DNA of 64,000 nucleotides from Butyrivibrio fibrisolvens (GCF_023206215.1 NZ_CP065801.1:62001-126000), one strand, 5' to 3'. Positions 1 to 8,746 are shown, counted from the first letter of the stretch. Translations and numbers: made by a program. The notes: a model not told the origin generated them from the sequence alone.

Positions 1-626
1 ACATTGTAGAGTGTAATCTTCACCACACTTTTGACAACTACGAAGACACCGAGATAGGCAGGCATATTCATGATAAAGAAGAACTTATTATGAACGGCAG
101 ATCCGTTGTTTGGAACAAGATATACAAAACTTCATGGCTTTTAGAGACTGGAGTCAGATTTCCTAAAGGTCTAATCTATGAAGATGTAAACTTTTACTGT
201 AAGATTGTTCCTTTTCTTAACAGGATTGAATATGTTGAAGACCCCTTTGTCCACTATGTTCAAAGAGGAACTTCCATCAATAACTTTCAGACTTTAAAGA
301 CAATGCAGATATTCGATATTCTTGATGACATATATGCATTTTATAAAGAAAAGGGATTTATGGACGAATATAAGGATGCCTTGGAATTCCTGTATACCAG
401 GATCCTTCTTTGCAGTTCCTTATCAAGGATGTCCAGGATCAAAGATCCATCTGACAGAAAGAAAGCTATTTCAGCTAACTGGGATAAGCTTGTAAGTACT
501 TTTCCAAACTGGAAAAGTGGTAAATATCTCAAACAATACAAAGGGAAAAATGCAGCCTTTATGAAAGCAATGAACCCGCTTACTTATTCGCTTGCAGGTT
601 TCATTCTTCCTATAGTAAAAAAATAG
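1..626 (+). CDS. Glycosyltransferase family 2, C-terminal part (5' end outside window)
   Basis: The frame is open from base 3, so the gene starts left of the window; the ATG at 90 is internal. What remains is the acceptor half of a GT2 enzyme. The stretch VVWNKIYK followed by an IYEDVNFYCKI segment is the W-(N/G)-K-(I/L)-Y and ED pattern seen after the nucleotide-binding domain, and the ED supplies the catalytic-base region. A basic C-terminal tail with a short hydrophobic end may touch the membrane. The nucleotide-binding half with the DxD motif is not visible, so the sugar donor cannot be guessed. The role, sugar transfer onto a surface glycan, is inferred from the family. Confidence 0.8.
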   Translation, partial: IVECNLHHTFDNYEDTEIGRHIHDKEELIMNGRSVVWNKIYKTSWLLETGVRFPKGLIYEDVNFYCKIVPFLNRIEYVEDPFVHYVQRGTSINNFQTLKTMQIFDILDDIYAFYKEKGFMDEYKDALEFLYTRILLCSSLSRMSRIKDPSDRKKAISANWDKLVSTFPNWKSGKYLKQYKGKNAAFMKAMNPLTYSLAGFILPIVKK

Positions 627-663
627 CAGCTATCGATCACTTAGATCGTAGCTGCTGTTTTTT
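625..663 (+). terminator. Intrinsic terminator after the glycosyltransferase
   Basis: AGCAGCTA(T)CGATC pairs with GATCGTAGCTGCT, with one bulged T, and is followed by a T run. It lies between the + strand gene ending at 626 and the - strand gene ending at 662, so it may serve mainly the + strand. Confidence 0.75.
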
Positions 664-1915
664 AGTCATTATTTAATAGTCCAAGTTCATCCATAAGGCT
701 GATCCTTCTATCTCCTACGTCAATCTTCTCTCCTACACTGAAGAATTCATCTTTATGGTCTTTTCTTCTAATAAGATACTTAATAGCTCTATGAACCCAT
801 GCAATTGGAAGGAGTATGGGATGCTTTCTAGCATATAAGTATGTTTTGGGCAGCGCATCAAGGGATGGGAAAACCATAGCAAGCCTTCTTCTGATACCGG
901 CTTTAGGTGCTTTGGCTTCGCCCGTAAAATAAGACTCCATTGCGCCCATTATCTGCCACCCTGCTCTCTTTTCTTTGGATATTCCAACATTAAGAAGGTC
1001 TGTTTTAAGATCTTCTACGCTGTGATCAAGTGTTATTGTATGGTTTTCAAAGACCTTGTCATTCATTTTGAGCTCATCAATACATATCTTGAAAAAAGCT
1101 TCTACAAACTTAGTATATCCAAGCATTTCTATATGTTTCCAGAAAAGATTGAAATCTATATCTTTAAAATACCTGTTTACAAAAAGTGTTGTATCTATAA
1201 GGTATCTGATTCCGATTCCTTCAAGGCTAAAATGCTTGATGATATGAAAAAGCTGATACACAAGATGCTTTTCATGACCAAGGGTATTTACTTCTATACC
1301 ACATGCTGTAATCCTTATATCAGTCTCCGGGCAGCTAAGCTTCATCTTGTCTAGTATATCTATTCTAGGCCCTGTATAGTCCTCCCAAAGCCTTGTATGA
1401 AGCTCTACTGTATGACTTAGTTTCTCATTGTAGTACACCTGAACATGATTTTTTGAATGCTCAAGATTCTTCTCATATCCAGACTCAATCAAAAGCTGTT
1501 CGGCAGCCTCTTTTTGTTCTTCGCTTACAAGAATATCACTATCGGCACTGGTTCTTTCTGCATATTGAGGATAAAGGTCTGCAAGAATGATGCCTTTAAA
1601 GAAAACCAGTCTTATTCCTCTAGACTCAGCTTCTGTACAGAGTTTTTTAATTCCATAGTTTTTGGATAATTCTCTAAACATGACAGCCTGTATGTAGCTG
1701 CCATAATCTGACATCACCTCATCTTGTATGGTCTTTTTCTGATCATTATATTCCTTTAATGGTTTATACAAAAATGCAGATAATGAATTCTCCTGAATCA
1801 TCTTCTTGAGTGTTTCAAAATCAATCTCATCTTCATAGTTCCCACTATCAGGTCTATCTGTACCATACAGGTGAGCTCTGCAAAGCATAAATAGGTTATC
1901 GATTGTTGTTATCAT
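662..1915 (-). CDS. Nucleotidyltransferase-fold protein (NTP_transf_5-like), lasso-peptide associated
   Basis: About 417 residues. It resembles the nucleotidyltransferase family that accompanies lasso-peptide operons and surface-sugar loci. Visible landmarks are GIRLVFFKGIILADLYP, which is a KG-containing strand, then RTSADSDILV with the D-x-D pair expected to bind metal and nucleotide, and further on VELHTRLWEDY. In a few characterised lasso systems a homologue further decorates a phosphorylated peptide; here that role is inferred from the neighbours. The ATG at 1915 is preferred over an upstream TTG at 1933 because GGGG lies 8 bases before it. The gene is divergent from the precursor gene. 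A role on polysaccharide instead of peptide is possible. Confidence 0.7.
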   Translation of the reverse strand: MITTIDNLFMLCRAHLYGTDRPDSGNYEDEIDFETLKKMIQENSLSAFLYKPLKEYNDQKKTIQDEVMSDYGSYIQAVMFRELSKNYGIKKLCTEAESRGIRLVFFKGIILADLYPQYAERTSADSDILVSEEQKEAAEQLLIESGYEKNLEHSKNHVQVYYNEKLSHTVELHTRLWEDYTGPRIDILDKMKLSCPETDIRITACGIEVNTLGHEKHLVYQLFHIIKHFSLEGIGIRYLIDTTLFVNRYFKDIDFNLFWKHIEMLGYTKFVEAFFKICIDELKMNDKVFENHTITLDHSVEDLKTDLLNVGISKEKRAGWQIMGAMESYFTGEAKAPKAGIRRRLAMVFPSLDALPKTYLYARKHPILLPIAWVHRAIKYLIRRKDHKDEFFSVGEKIDVGDRRISLMDELGLLNND

Positions 1916-1958
1916 AAATAATACCCCTAACAAAATTCTTACAATTATGTATGTTTTC

Positions 1959-1987
1959 TTTACTTAGATAAGTAGTTTTAATATACT
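1959..1987 (+). promoter_or_regulatory. Sigma-A-type promoter of the precursor peptide gene
   Basis: TTTACT (1959-1964), a 17-base spacer and TATACT (1982-1987) give a well-spaced promoter about 45 bases before the precursor ATG. It lies in the divergent region shared with the nucleotidyltransferase gene. Confidence 0.6.
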
Positions 1988-2037
1988 TATAAATGTCGAA
2001 CGGAAGTTCACAAATAATACAAAGGAGGACGTATGAA

Positions 2038-2190
2038 ATGAAGGTTTGGAATGCACCAGTTATGGAGTCTCTTGAGATCAATGAGACAGCTAAGGGCGGT
2101 AGGAAAGTTTCTGAGCACGATGGTTTCATTAACTATTCTCACAATGGTTTACCAGCAGAAGAGTATGCTAGCGGCCCAGTTGCTAAATAA
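2038..2190 (+). CDS. Lasso-type RiPP precursor peptide
   Basis: A 50-residue peptide. The start is the ATG at 2038, nine bases after AAAGGAGG (2021-2028); the nearer ATG at 2033 is followed at once by TGA. The leader has W4-x2-P7-x-M9 and T17, matching the Y-x2-P-x-L...T leader pattern of lasso peptides with the same P-to-T spacing as the paeninodin precursor recalled from memory. The rest, from KGGRKVSEHDG to GPVAK, is the likely core with E26 and D28 as candidate ring acceptors. If T17 is at -2 the core begins at K19, which is unusual; cleavage before G20 would give a nine-residue ring to D28. The peptide lacks the C-terminal Ser typical of HPr-kinase-tailored lasso peptides. Class is inferred from leader and neighbours. 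Confidence 0.7.
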   Translation: MKVWNAPVMESLEINETAKGGRKVSEHDGFINYSHNGLPAEEYASGPVAK

Positions 2191-2203
2191 TTCTCGTCAA
2201 GTT

Positions 2204-2233
2204 AAGAAGGAGATTTAATCTCCTTCTTTTTTT
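2204..2233. terminator. Terminator between precursor and cyclase genes
   Basis: An 11-bp perfect stem (2204-2214 with 2218-2228), a 3-base loop and a T run to 2233 follow the precursor. The three loop bases are the stop codon of the convergent cyclase gene, so the structure may stop transcription from both sides. Confidence 0.85.
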
Positions 2234-4129
2234 GCGCTGTACTTACTCAAAAACACACCAAATGAAACAATCTTAGCCTTCCAGTCAATATTATCCTCAT
2301 CGTTCGGTTCATCTATCTCAGCTTTTACTAGATTTAAATCGTAATACTTACCCAGACTATCAGATACCAATTCTGAGAGCTTTTTTACTTTTTTGACTCC
2401 ATACAAGTCTAGTCGAAAAACAGCATCTGCACTTTGCCTTCCTCTAAATCTGGTATTGAGTCTGATCTCATCAGGTACAAAATCTTTTAGATATTCTCTA
2501 ACTAGTCTTCTTTCAACTCCATTCCACGCAAAGCATTTGTACGGCAACGAAAGGCACAGCTCCAACATTCGCTTGTCCATTGAAGGATCTCTCATCACTA
2601 CTCCATAATACAGACCATCTTTAGTATTTACGATTCCTGTCAATTGCAATATTCCGGTTGCAAATACTGAATTTTGATATGCATCTCTTGTCCTTATATT
2701 ACCGGTCATTCCTCTAAAGAGTTTATCCCATTCAGATTCTATATCGTATTTATTAAGATATTCTTTTTTGTATCCTCTTTCATCGAAGATCACCTCTTGT
2801 TTTCTAAAACTCGAAATGAATTCTTTCAAAAAGCGCTTGAAATACCTTTTCTTGATAATTCCCTCTTTCTTAGTAAATGTCATAAACTGCTTGTATGCCT
2901 CGATAAAATGAAAGCCCTTTATAAGCCTTGCAAGTGTATTCTCCATATATCCAAACGATATAGTGTCATTCCCATAAGCACCACTAAGAATAACTTTAAC
3001 GCCTTGCTTCCTGGCCATTATAAAACTGTCGCGAAGCCATACATAATTTATCAATGACTTAAATGGCAATTCCAGATAATCACACAGTTCATCTACATGG
3101 GTCAAACAGTTTTCACCATCACATGATAGAAACTCCGGCTTTATATTTGGAAAATGATTGCAAAACATCATAACATCTTTTGATTCGTCTTCAATCTTAT
3201 AGCCATTGGTTCTGCCATTTTCATCGACATATTTTTTAAGCGGAACCGAAGTATATGAGTAAAGATTCTTGTTTTCTTTTTCAAGATATTTTGCTGCTAC
3301 ACTTCCAACTGCCGTAGAATCCAGACCGCCGCTCAATAATATTCCGCAGTCACCGTCTGTTCTTATCGCATCTCTTACACATTTAAAGAATGTTGTTCTA
3401 AATCCCTCTTTACATTTTTCATCATCGTATTTTTTATTTTCTTTAATCTTCGAAAGAGGGTCATAATATCTGACTTTTTCTACTTCTATGCCTCTTTCAT
3501 TCTTTTTAACAACAATTCCTGTACCATAAGGTAGTATTTTTATACCTTCAAATGGCGTAAGTCCATCAAAAAGAAAACAATAAGCAAGATCCATTGACAA
3601 AGACGTTCTTATCCACTTATCGCAAATGTCTATTTCAGAAACTGCATCCGTTATAGATGACGTCAAAGTTGAGAAGTATACTTTACTCCCACTTTCATAA
3701 TAGTGTATACATCTTGAAGATAAATGATCAGTATATAATCTGAATTCATTTTTTTCTTTTATCATATATTGCAAATGAATAAAGCCCCAAAACATGATCA
3801 CCAAACTTTTCTCCCCACCGTTTCCAGGCGTTGAAAAGAAGTTCACCATCAGACGATGATTCTTGAGACAAAGTCTCCTTGATCAGTTCCTCACGGTTAT
3901 CCAAAAGCACATCTGCTGTAAAAAATATATCGTCCTGTACTATTGGTAGCCTCTCATATTGCGATTCCTTAGTAATGTACTGTAATCCACATGCCATATA
4001 TACATTTTCAAATAGAACGCTTTGGCTCTGATCGATTCTGTATTTTTTTGTACATTCGCTCATTTTATCAGGGATATCTGGATCTACAAAAGTTCCTGAT
4101 AAATCAACGCATCCCCATATAGCCGACAT
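2215..4129 (-). pseudogene. Lasso-peptide macrolactam synthetase (asparagine synthetase-like), frame-broken at an A7 tract
   Basis: The enzyme activates the side-chain acid of the precursor with ATP and closes the isopeptide ring. The gene is read in two pieces. 4129-3746 gives the N-terminal glutaminase-fold domain (MSAIWGCVDLSG... to GLYSFAIYDKRKK) and then hits TGA. The rest, from KNEFRLYTDHLSSR to the end, is in the +1 frame and can be entered from an ATG at 3765. That part holds the PP-loop SGGLDS and the asparagine-synthase domain. Both pieces align end to end with one family protein of about 620 residues. The break is at seven A residues (3749-3755 on the complement); six would restore DKRKNEF. 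This may be a true mutation, slippage or a read error. The start has GGAG 11 bases upstream, and the kinase stop is 14 bases away. Confidence 0.8.
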
Positions 4130-4143
4130 CTTGTTTTACTCCG

Positions 4144-5049
4144 TCACACATTACTCTCTATATAATCAAGTATTTCTTTAATCGTATCCTGAGTTTTGTT
4201 CCTGCAAATTTTATGTACGGCTATCTGGTTGGATAATCCTATGCATCTGAACATATCATCAGGTTCTAACCTGAAAGTATCATTAAATAACCAATTGATG
4301 TAGATACAATCTGTAATAATCTTAAGCTTTTCTGCTCCGGTAATTTCTTCTTTTGTAAGAGCAGAAACATCTTGAACTTCTACTCTGAATAAAGCATCTA
4401 CCTTTGCAGGAATGTCATAAAAATCATCTTTTCTAGATACTTCAAATTTATTAAGATCATATACTACCTGCTTTAAATTGGATGTATCAAGGCCATTTTT
4501 CTCTACCTGATCTTCACAGAGCTTTTGGGCCGGAAAAGCAGGGAAGGAGATAAACTGACCATCTTTTAAAGCTATACCTGTTACGTCATCAGCCATAAGC
4601 AAAGCTCCTCTTTTTATTAGTTCAGTAGTAAGAGTGGATTTGCCAGCTCCGCTATTACCTGCTACTATTACGGTCTTGTCTTTCATCCTAAGGCAGGCAC
4701 CATGTATCATTATCATCTTCCTATACCATAAAAGAACTGCCAGGCACAAACCAGGAAGAAAAACAGCTGCATCATCAATAGTACCCTTGTTATATTCAAT
4801 AAAATTGATCTTATTATTGTCATGAATATAGAATAGACCGGCACTGTTGTAAAACCACATCTCATCTTTTTTGATTCCTTTATAAAAACCTTCATCTATC
4901 TGGGGTTTTATGAAATCCGGTATTCCGCCATAAATAATTTCTATATCAGGTGCCTCAACTTTTTCTTCTAATCTGATAAAGTGTGGAAATTCATAGTCCG
5001 ATGCAAGTGTAAGTCCATATATTTTGTAATAATATTTTTTGTCCATCAT
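4144..5049 (-). CDS. HPr kinase-like lasso-peptide tailoring kinase
   Basis: 301 residues. It has the HPrK-type P-loop VAGNSGAGKST at about residues 129-139 and the following ALLMADDVTGI, equivalent to the ADD motif of HPr kinases. The N-terminal 110 residues are not HPrK-like but match the lasso-associated kinases. Characterised relatives phosphorylate a C-terminal Ser of the core peptide. The local precursor has Ser25, Ser34 and Ser45 but no terminal Ser, so the target here is uncertain. It sits between B2 (16 bases away) and the cyclase in one operon. A polysaccharide-related or serine-kinase role is less likely given the neighbours. Confidence 0.8.
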   Translation of the reverse strand: MMDKKYYYKIYGLTLASDYEFPHFIRLEEKVEAPDIEIIYGGIPDFIKPQIDEGFYKGIKKDEMWFYNSAGLFYIHDNNKINFIEYNKGTIDDAAVFLPGLCLAVLLWYRKMIMIHGACLRMKDKTVIVAGNSGAGKSTLTTELIKRGALLMADDVTGIALKDGQFISFPAFPAQKLCEDQVEKNGLDTSNLKQVVYDLNKFEVSRKDDFYDIPAKVDALFRVEVQDVSALTKEEITGAEKLKIITDCIYINWLFNDTFRLEPDDMFRCIGLSNQIAVHKICRNKTQDTIKEILDYIESNV

Positions 5050-5065
5050 TATAGTCCTTTACTTT

Positions 5066-5497
5066 TTAATAAGTAGCAAACTTAGCTACAGTTGTATATC
5101 CATCGCCGCTTCCACCTGAAGCCCAAAGATTACCGCACCGTAGCCAGGCGTGAGCTTCAAGCTTACCTTCCTGTGTAGTGACGCCAAGGTATATCGTACA
5201 TGGGATATGTTTTTTTATTAAGAATCTCCTTAATGTCATAGCTCTTACAAGGCACTTCTCCTCCCAAGGAAGCCTTTGCGTAATACGATTTATATGAAAA
5301 GCGTATAGCTTGACCATAGAAATCTTTTCCCTGCTTTCTTCAAAAGGAGTCTCTTCGCCTCGTTTTCCAAGTCTTTCTTCAAGTTTTTTGGTCGATGTAT
5401 GTTTAACAATAAAGCGGTAGTAAAAAGAATAAATATACGCCTGTATTGTTACTGTTTTTTCTTTGTTCTCAAATAAAAAAGATCTTACATTTATCAT
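5066..5497 (-). CDS. Lasso-peptide leader peptidase (B2 protein, transglutaminase-like)
   Basis: About 143 residues, the usual B2 length. LPWEEKCLVRAMTLRRFL carries the catalytic Cys82 in the conserved C-L-x-R-(A/S) setting. LEAHAWLR carries His116, and an acidic residue in ASGGSGDGY could complete the triad. It would remove the leader before ring closure. The ATG at 5497 is chosen because AGGTG lies just upstream; a TTG at 5512 also opens the frame. B2 proteins normally need a PqqD-like B1 partner to hold the leader. None is fused here or visible nearby. Confidence 0.85.
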   Translation of the reverse strand: MINVRSFLFENKEKTVTIQAYIYSFYYRFIVKHTSTKKLEERLGKRGEETPFEESREKISMVKLYAFHINRITQRLPWEEKCLVRAMTLRRFLIKKHIPCTIYLGVTTQEGKLEAHAWLRCGNLWASGGSGDGYTTVAKFATY

Positions 5498-5596
5498 ATG
5501 AACACCTATCAATATAATTGAACCAAATCAAATTGTGATAAAAACAGTCTGTAAACTAATCAAATAACAAACTCGCTACTTTTTCACTATAATTGT

Positions 5597-5722
5597 TCAA
5601 TTCATTTTAAATTCAAAATAATTGTCTGTTACACAAGTGGAAAAGGGTTTCTTTAGAATTTCAAGTACCCTGTTAGAAGTTATTATTCCCCCAAAACCAA
5701 TCGCCCCAAATATTGCAGACAT
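5597..5722 (-). pseudogene. Truncated N-terminus of a second lasso cyclase
   Basis: A 41-residue frame begins MSAIFGAIGFGGIITSN and continues ILKKPFSTCVTDNYF. This matches the first 40 residues of asparagine-synthetase-like lasso cyclases, including the local one (MSAIWGCVDLSG). It then stops, and the remaining roughly 570 codons are absent. GGAG lies 8 bases before the ATG, so it is probably still translated. It is the first frame behind the operon promoter. A gene deletion that removed a second cyclase, perhaps with B1 and an exporter, would explain it; that part is inference. Confidence 0.65.
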
Positions 5723-5763
5723 ATTCTTGCTCCAAATAAAAACAATCCTCCAAAAACGGTGTA

Positions 5764-5792
5764 ATTTTAGCATAAATAATATACTCCGTCAA
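5764..5792 (-). promoter_or_regulatory. Promoter of the lasso biosynthesis operon
   Basis: On the - strand TTGACG (5787-5792), 17 bases, then TAAAAT (5764-5769). It reads into the cyclase remnant, B2, kinase and cyclase. Confidence 0.65.
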
Positions 5793-5836
5793 TGAAAGAT
5801 TGTAGTAAACTAGCGTGTTAGAACACGTTTCCTTTT

Positions 5837-7054
5837 TTAGTTTCCATCTTTAAGCGCATCTGCTATTTCAGGAAAATACCACTTAAGGTTTTTCCTATCC
5901 ATTATTGCAAAGTTTTTAATATCAGATGCTTTTTTGGCATTAGATCCGTCATCCCATAAAATAGGGCATGCTCCTATTTCTGCAGCTTTTTTTGCATAAT
6001 CGGAAGTATAAGCAGCTCTGTCAACCTTACTCTGCCCTGATGAGCCAAACTCACTTATAACTATTGCATATCCTCTATCGTATAGTTTCTTTATGGATTC
6101 AAATCCGCTGTCAAGCTTATCATAGCCTATATATCCATGAACACCGACCAAAATTCTGTCTTCCACTGTATCTTTTGGAAGTTCAAAATATTCAATATTC
6201 CTATCGTCACAGGATGCTGCATATGTATTGACCAAGAGGAATCTTGTTGCATTATTGGAACCTGTACTTCTTACAAGATCTACAAATATCTGATTCCAGC
6301 TATTAAATACTTTTAAAGAATCAGCCGGAACATTCTCCCATCTGTTCTTATCATCGACCATTTCATTAAAGCCTTCGAGGATCAGGTGGTCATCGTAGTC
6401 TTTGAAGTAAGTTGCAATCTGCACGATCATATTGGCAACACGCTCATGATTGTCATTATAGCTTTTATTGGAAGCCTTGATCCAGCCGTCATTGCCTGTA
6501 TCATGATGGATATCTATAATACAGTACATATCGTTATCTATTACCATATCGACAACTTCAGATACCCTCCCCAGCCAGTTAGGGTCAACATTACCTTCTG
6601 CATCTATATGATTCATATATGTTACAGGGATTCTGATAGTTCCGTATCCTTCATCGGCAATCATTTTGATAAGGCCTTCTGTAATAGACACATTCCCCCA
6701 GGTTGTTTCATAATTTTCTGCGTCTGATGCAATTTTAAACTTTTTATTCCAATCGCATACATCAAGGGAGTTACCTATGTTAATTCCTACTCCCATTTTT
6801 TCAACGAACTGTCTTGTCTCAGATACTTTTGTAGTATTTTCCTGCTTAGATGTCTGTGTAATATTAGTGCTGCTATTTCTTACAGAACTATAGGTATTAT
6901 CTACTGTATCAGCATTTCTTGTAATTTCTGAAGCCTGAGCTGTCTCAGCAACAACTTTCTGCCAGGGAAAGCCAATATATGCTACTAATATAGCTATAAA
7001 AGCTATACTGATTATAGCTACACATGCCATTACAATTCCAATTTTCTTCTTCAC
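5837..7054 (-). CDS. Membrane-anchored GH5 family glycoside hydrolase (endo-beta-glucanase type)
   Basis: About 405 residues from a GTG at 7054, which has GGGAG six bases upstream; a TTG at 7093 also opens the frame but lacks a ribosome site. It begins with a basic stretch and a 25-residue hydrophobic segment, either an uncleaved anchor or a signal peptide. A Ser/Thr/Asn-rich linker follows, then a (beta/alpha)8 GH5 domain. LEGFNEM carries the acid/base Glu (about 231) and VISEFG the nucleophile Glu (about 335). It would act outside the cell on beta-glycans. Its place beside polysaccharide genes suggests trimming of the cell's own glycan, in the way BcsZ acts on cellulose, but plant-fibre breakdown fits equally. 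Confidence 0.8.
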   Translation of the reverse strand: MKKKIGIVMACVAIISIAFIAILVAYIGFPWQKVVAETAQASEITRNADTVDNTYSSVRNSSTNITQTSKQENTTKVSETRQFVEKMGVGINIGNSLDVCDWNKKFKIASDAENYETTWGNVSITEGLIKMIADEGYGTIRIPVTYMNHIDAEGNVDPNWLGRVSEVVDMVIDNDMYCIIDIHHDTGNDGWIKASNKSYNDNHERVANMIVQIATYFKDYDDHLILEGFNEMVDDKNRWENVPADSLKVFNSWNQIFVDLVRSTGSNNATRFLLVNTYAASCDDRNIEYFELPKDTVEDRILVGVHGYIGYDKLDSGFESIKKLYDRGYAIVISEFGSSGQSKVDRAAYTSDYAKKAAEIGACPILWDDGSNAKKASDIKNFAIMDRKNLKWYFPEIADALKDGN

Positions 7055-7522
7055 GCCATTCTCCCAACTAGTCTTTTTTATTTCAATAGCCAATAAAGCT
7101 TTTGATCTATAGCATTACAGATATACAAGTGTGTACTCGTACATATTTGATCAAATAACAAAGGATATAGATTTATATACATGAACTAAAGTCAAAAAGC
7201 ATTGTAATCATTGTCAAGATTTTATGACAATCCGGATAAATTCATAGGCAAGTAATTTGATCTATATAAATGAGTCAGTATACTAAATATAATCCTTAAG
7301 AATCTATCATCTTTGAAATATAATTATCACATGTCTTATGATATACTTTTCCTTGTTATTCATAAAAACAACCGTTTATATATTATACACAGTTATAATC
7401 ATTTTTTCTACATATATTACAGAATTGTTACTTTAATTCACATATTTGAGTTTCGTTTTTGCTTTATATAGAAAGCTAAAATCCCGACTCTTAATAATCG
7501 TTATCTAATTAGCGGAGAAATT
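7055..7522. other. AT-rich divergent intergenic region
   Basis: It separates the divergent GH5 and pyruvyltransferase genes. An inverted repeat ATTGTCA(N8)TGACAAT at 7210-7231 could be an operator. No further gene or RNA is apparent. Confidence 0.4.
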
Positions 7523-8637
7523 ATGTCAAAAAAATACAAATTCGAGCATACCTCAATAACAATTTCGGAGACGATCTTTTTGTTAAATTGATATGTGACA
7601 GATACCCAAACGAGAAGTTTATCGTGCTTGGAGATTCAGGAAATGATCGCAATCTCAAAGATATAGCCAACCTTAACTATATCAAAACAGATAGTTTATT
7701 TTTTAAGGTTATTAATTCCATTTGTATTAAATGGCAAAAACTCACTAATACTTATAAAGGAAATTATAGAAACCTGTTCTTTATAAATCTTTTCAGCAGA
7801 TTTTGTAAAGATAATATTTTTATAGTAGGTTCATTTTTCGTAGAGACTGATAGATGGGATCACATGTTTGATGAGCCATGGTATAAGTCTCACCCTTACA
7901 TAATAGACTGTAATTTTGGTCCTTATACATCAGAAGAATATTACAAGGAACACAAAAGATGCTTTTCTATGTGCAAACAGGTTTCCTTCAGAGATATTAA
8001 ATCCTATAATCTATTTAGTGATCTGCCTTGTGCCTTATATGCTCCCGATGTTGTATATAACTTAGATTCATCTGATCTGCAGGATGATGGATACTATCTG
8101 ATATCAGTAATGGATTTTGCAAATACTGCAAAGTCCAAGGAAGCAAATTCTTATCATGATTCATACAAAGCCAAACTTCTTGAGGTTGTTTCAAAACTAG
8201 TTGGCATGCAGAAACAAGTTAAGCTCCTTGCTCTTTGCGAAGAACAAGGAGACTATAAAATCGCAAAAGAAATTGAAGACAGCTTGAATTCTCCTTACAT
8301 AGAGAGCATTAATTACAAAGATATAGGGCTAGATGCCACTATAAAACTGTTTAAAAATAGTCACTATATTATCGGTACAAGATTTCATTCAATTGTTCTG
8401 GCTATATTATTCAAGAAAGATTTCTATCCGATAATTTACAGCAATAAAACTGAAAATATGCTTGCTGACATTGAATTTACCGGAAAATCATCACACCTTT
8501 CCCAGGTTAGTAACACGCTTGCTGATGATATGCTTAGTAATAGTTTTAATATACCTTGTGACAAACTTTCTGAATATATTAAGGCTTCCAGTCTTCACTT
8601 TACAAAACTGGATGAAGAGCTCAACCTGATAAAATAA
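7523..8637 (+). pseudogene. Polysaccharide pyruvyl transferase family protein, frame-broken at the fifth codon
   Basis: The natural start is the ATG at 7523, seven bases after GGAG. After MSKK the frame must change to continue into IQIRAYLNNNFGDDLF, the glycine-rich first strand and loop of this family. The junction is an A7 tract (7528-7534); eight A residues would join the frames. From there the frame is open to 8637 with family landmarks FFVETDRWDH and GTRFHSIVLAILF near the end. The family adds ketal pyruvate, or in some members other groups, to sugars. If the tract is real, full-length protein needs slippage; an internal ATG at 7588 would drop the first loop. It is one of few + strand genes in the polysaccharide region. 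Confidence 0.75.
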
Positions 8638-8640
8638 AAC

Positions 8641-8690
8641 ACTAAAACTTCCCACTTGGACGGGACGGCATCCAAGTGGGAAGTTTTAGT
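8641..8690. terminator. Perfect 20-bp stem terminator-like hairpin
   Basis: 8641-8660 pairs without mismatch with 8671-8690 around a 10-base loop. It directly follows the pyruvyltransferase stop. The arm contains AACTTCCCACTT, which recurs near 49926 and in variant form near 55880. Confidence 0.75.
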
Positions 8691-8700
8691 AAAATATTGA

Positions 8701-8746
8701 AAACGGATTCCAATGAAGCTCCTAGCCTCATAAGAATCCGTTTTTT
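8701..8746 (+). terminator. Second terminator hairpin
   Basis: AAACGGATTC (8701-8710) pairs with GAATCCGTTT (8734-8743) and ends in a T run on the + strand. Together with the preceding hairpin it insulates two convergent genes. Confidence 0.7.

Noticed and set aside
2033..2041. ATG at 2033 as precursor start
   Set aside because: It is followed by one codon and TGA; the ATG at 2038 has proper spacing to GGAGG and the conserved leader.
3746..3765. Programmed -1 frameshift in the cyclase at the A7 heptamer
   Set aside because: The required change is +1 (or -2), so a standard -1 slippery site would not restore the frame; no downstream stimulator was evident.
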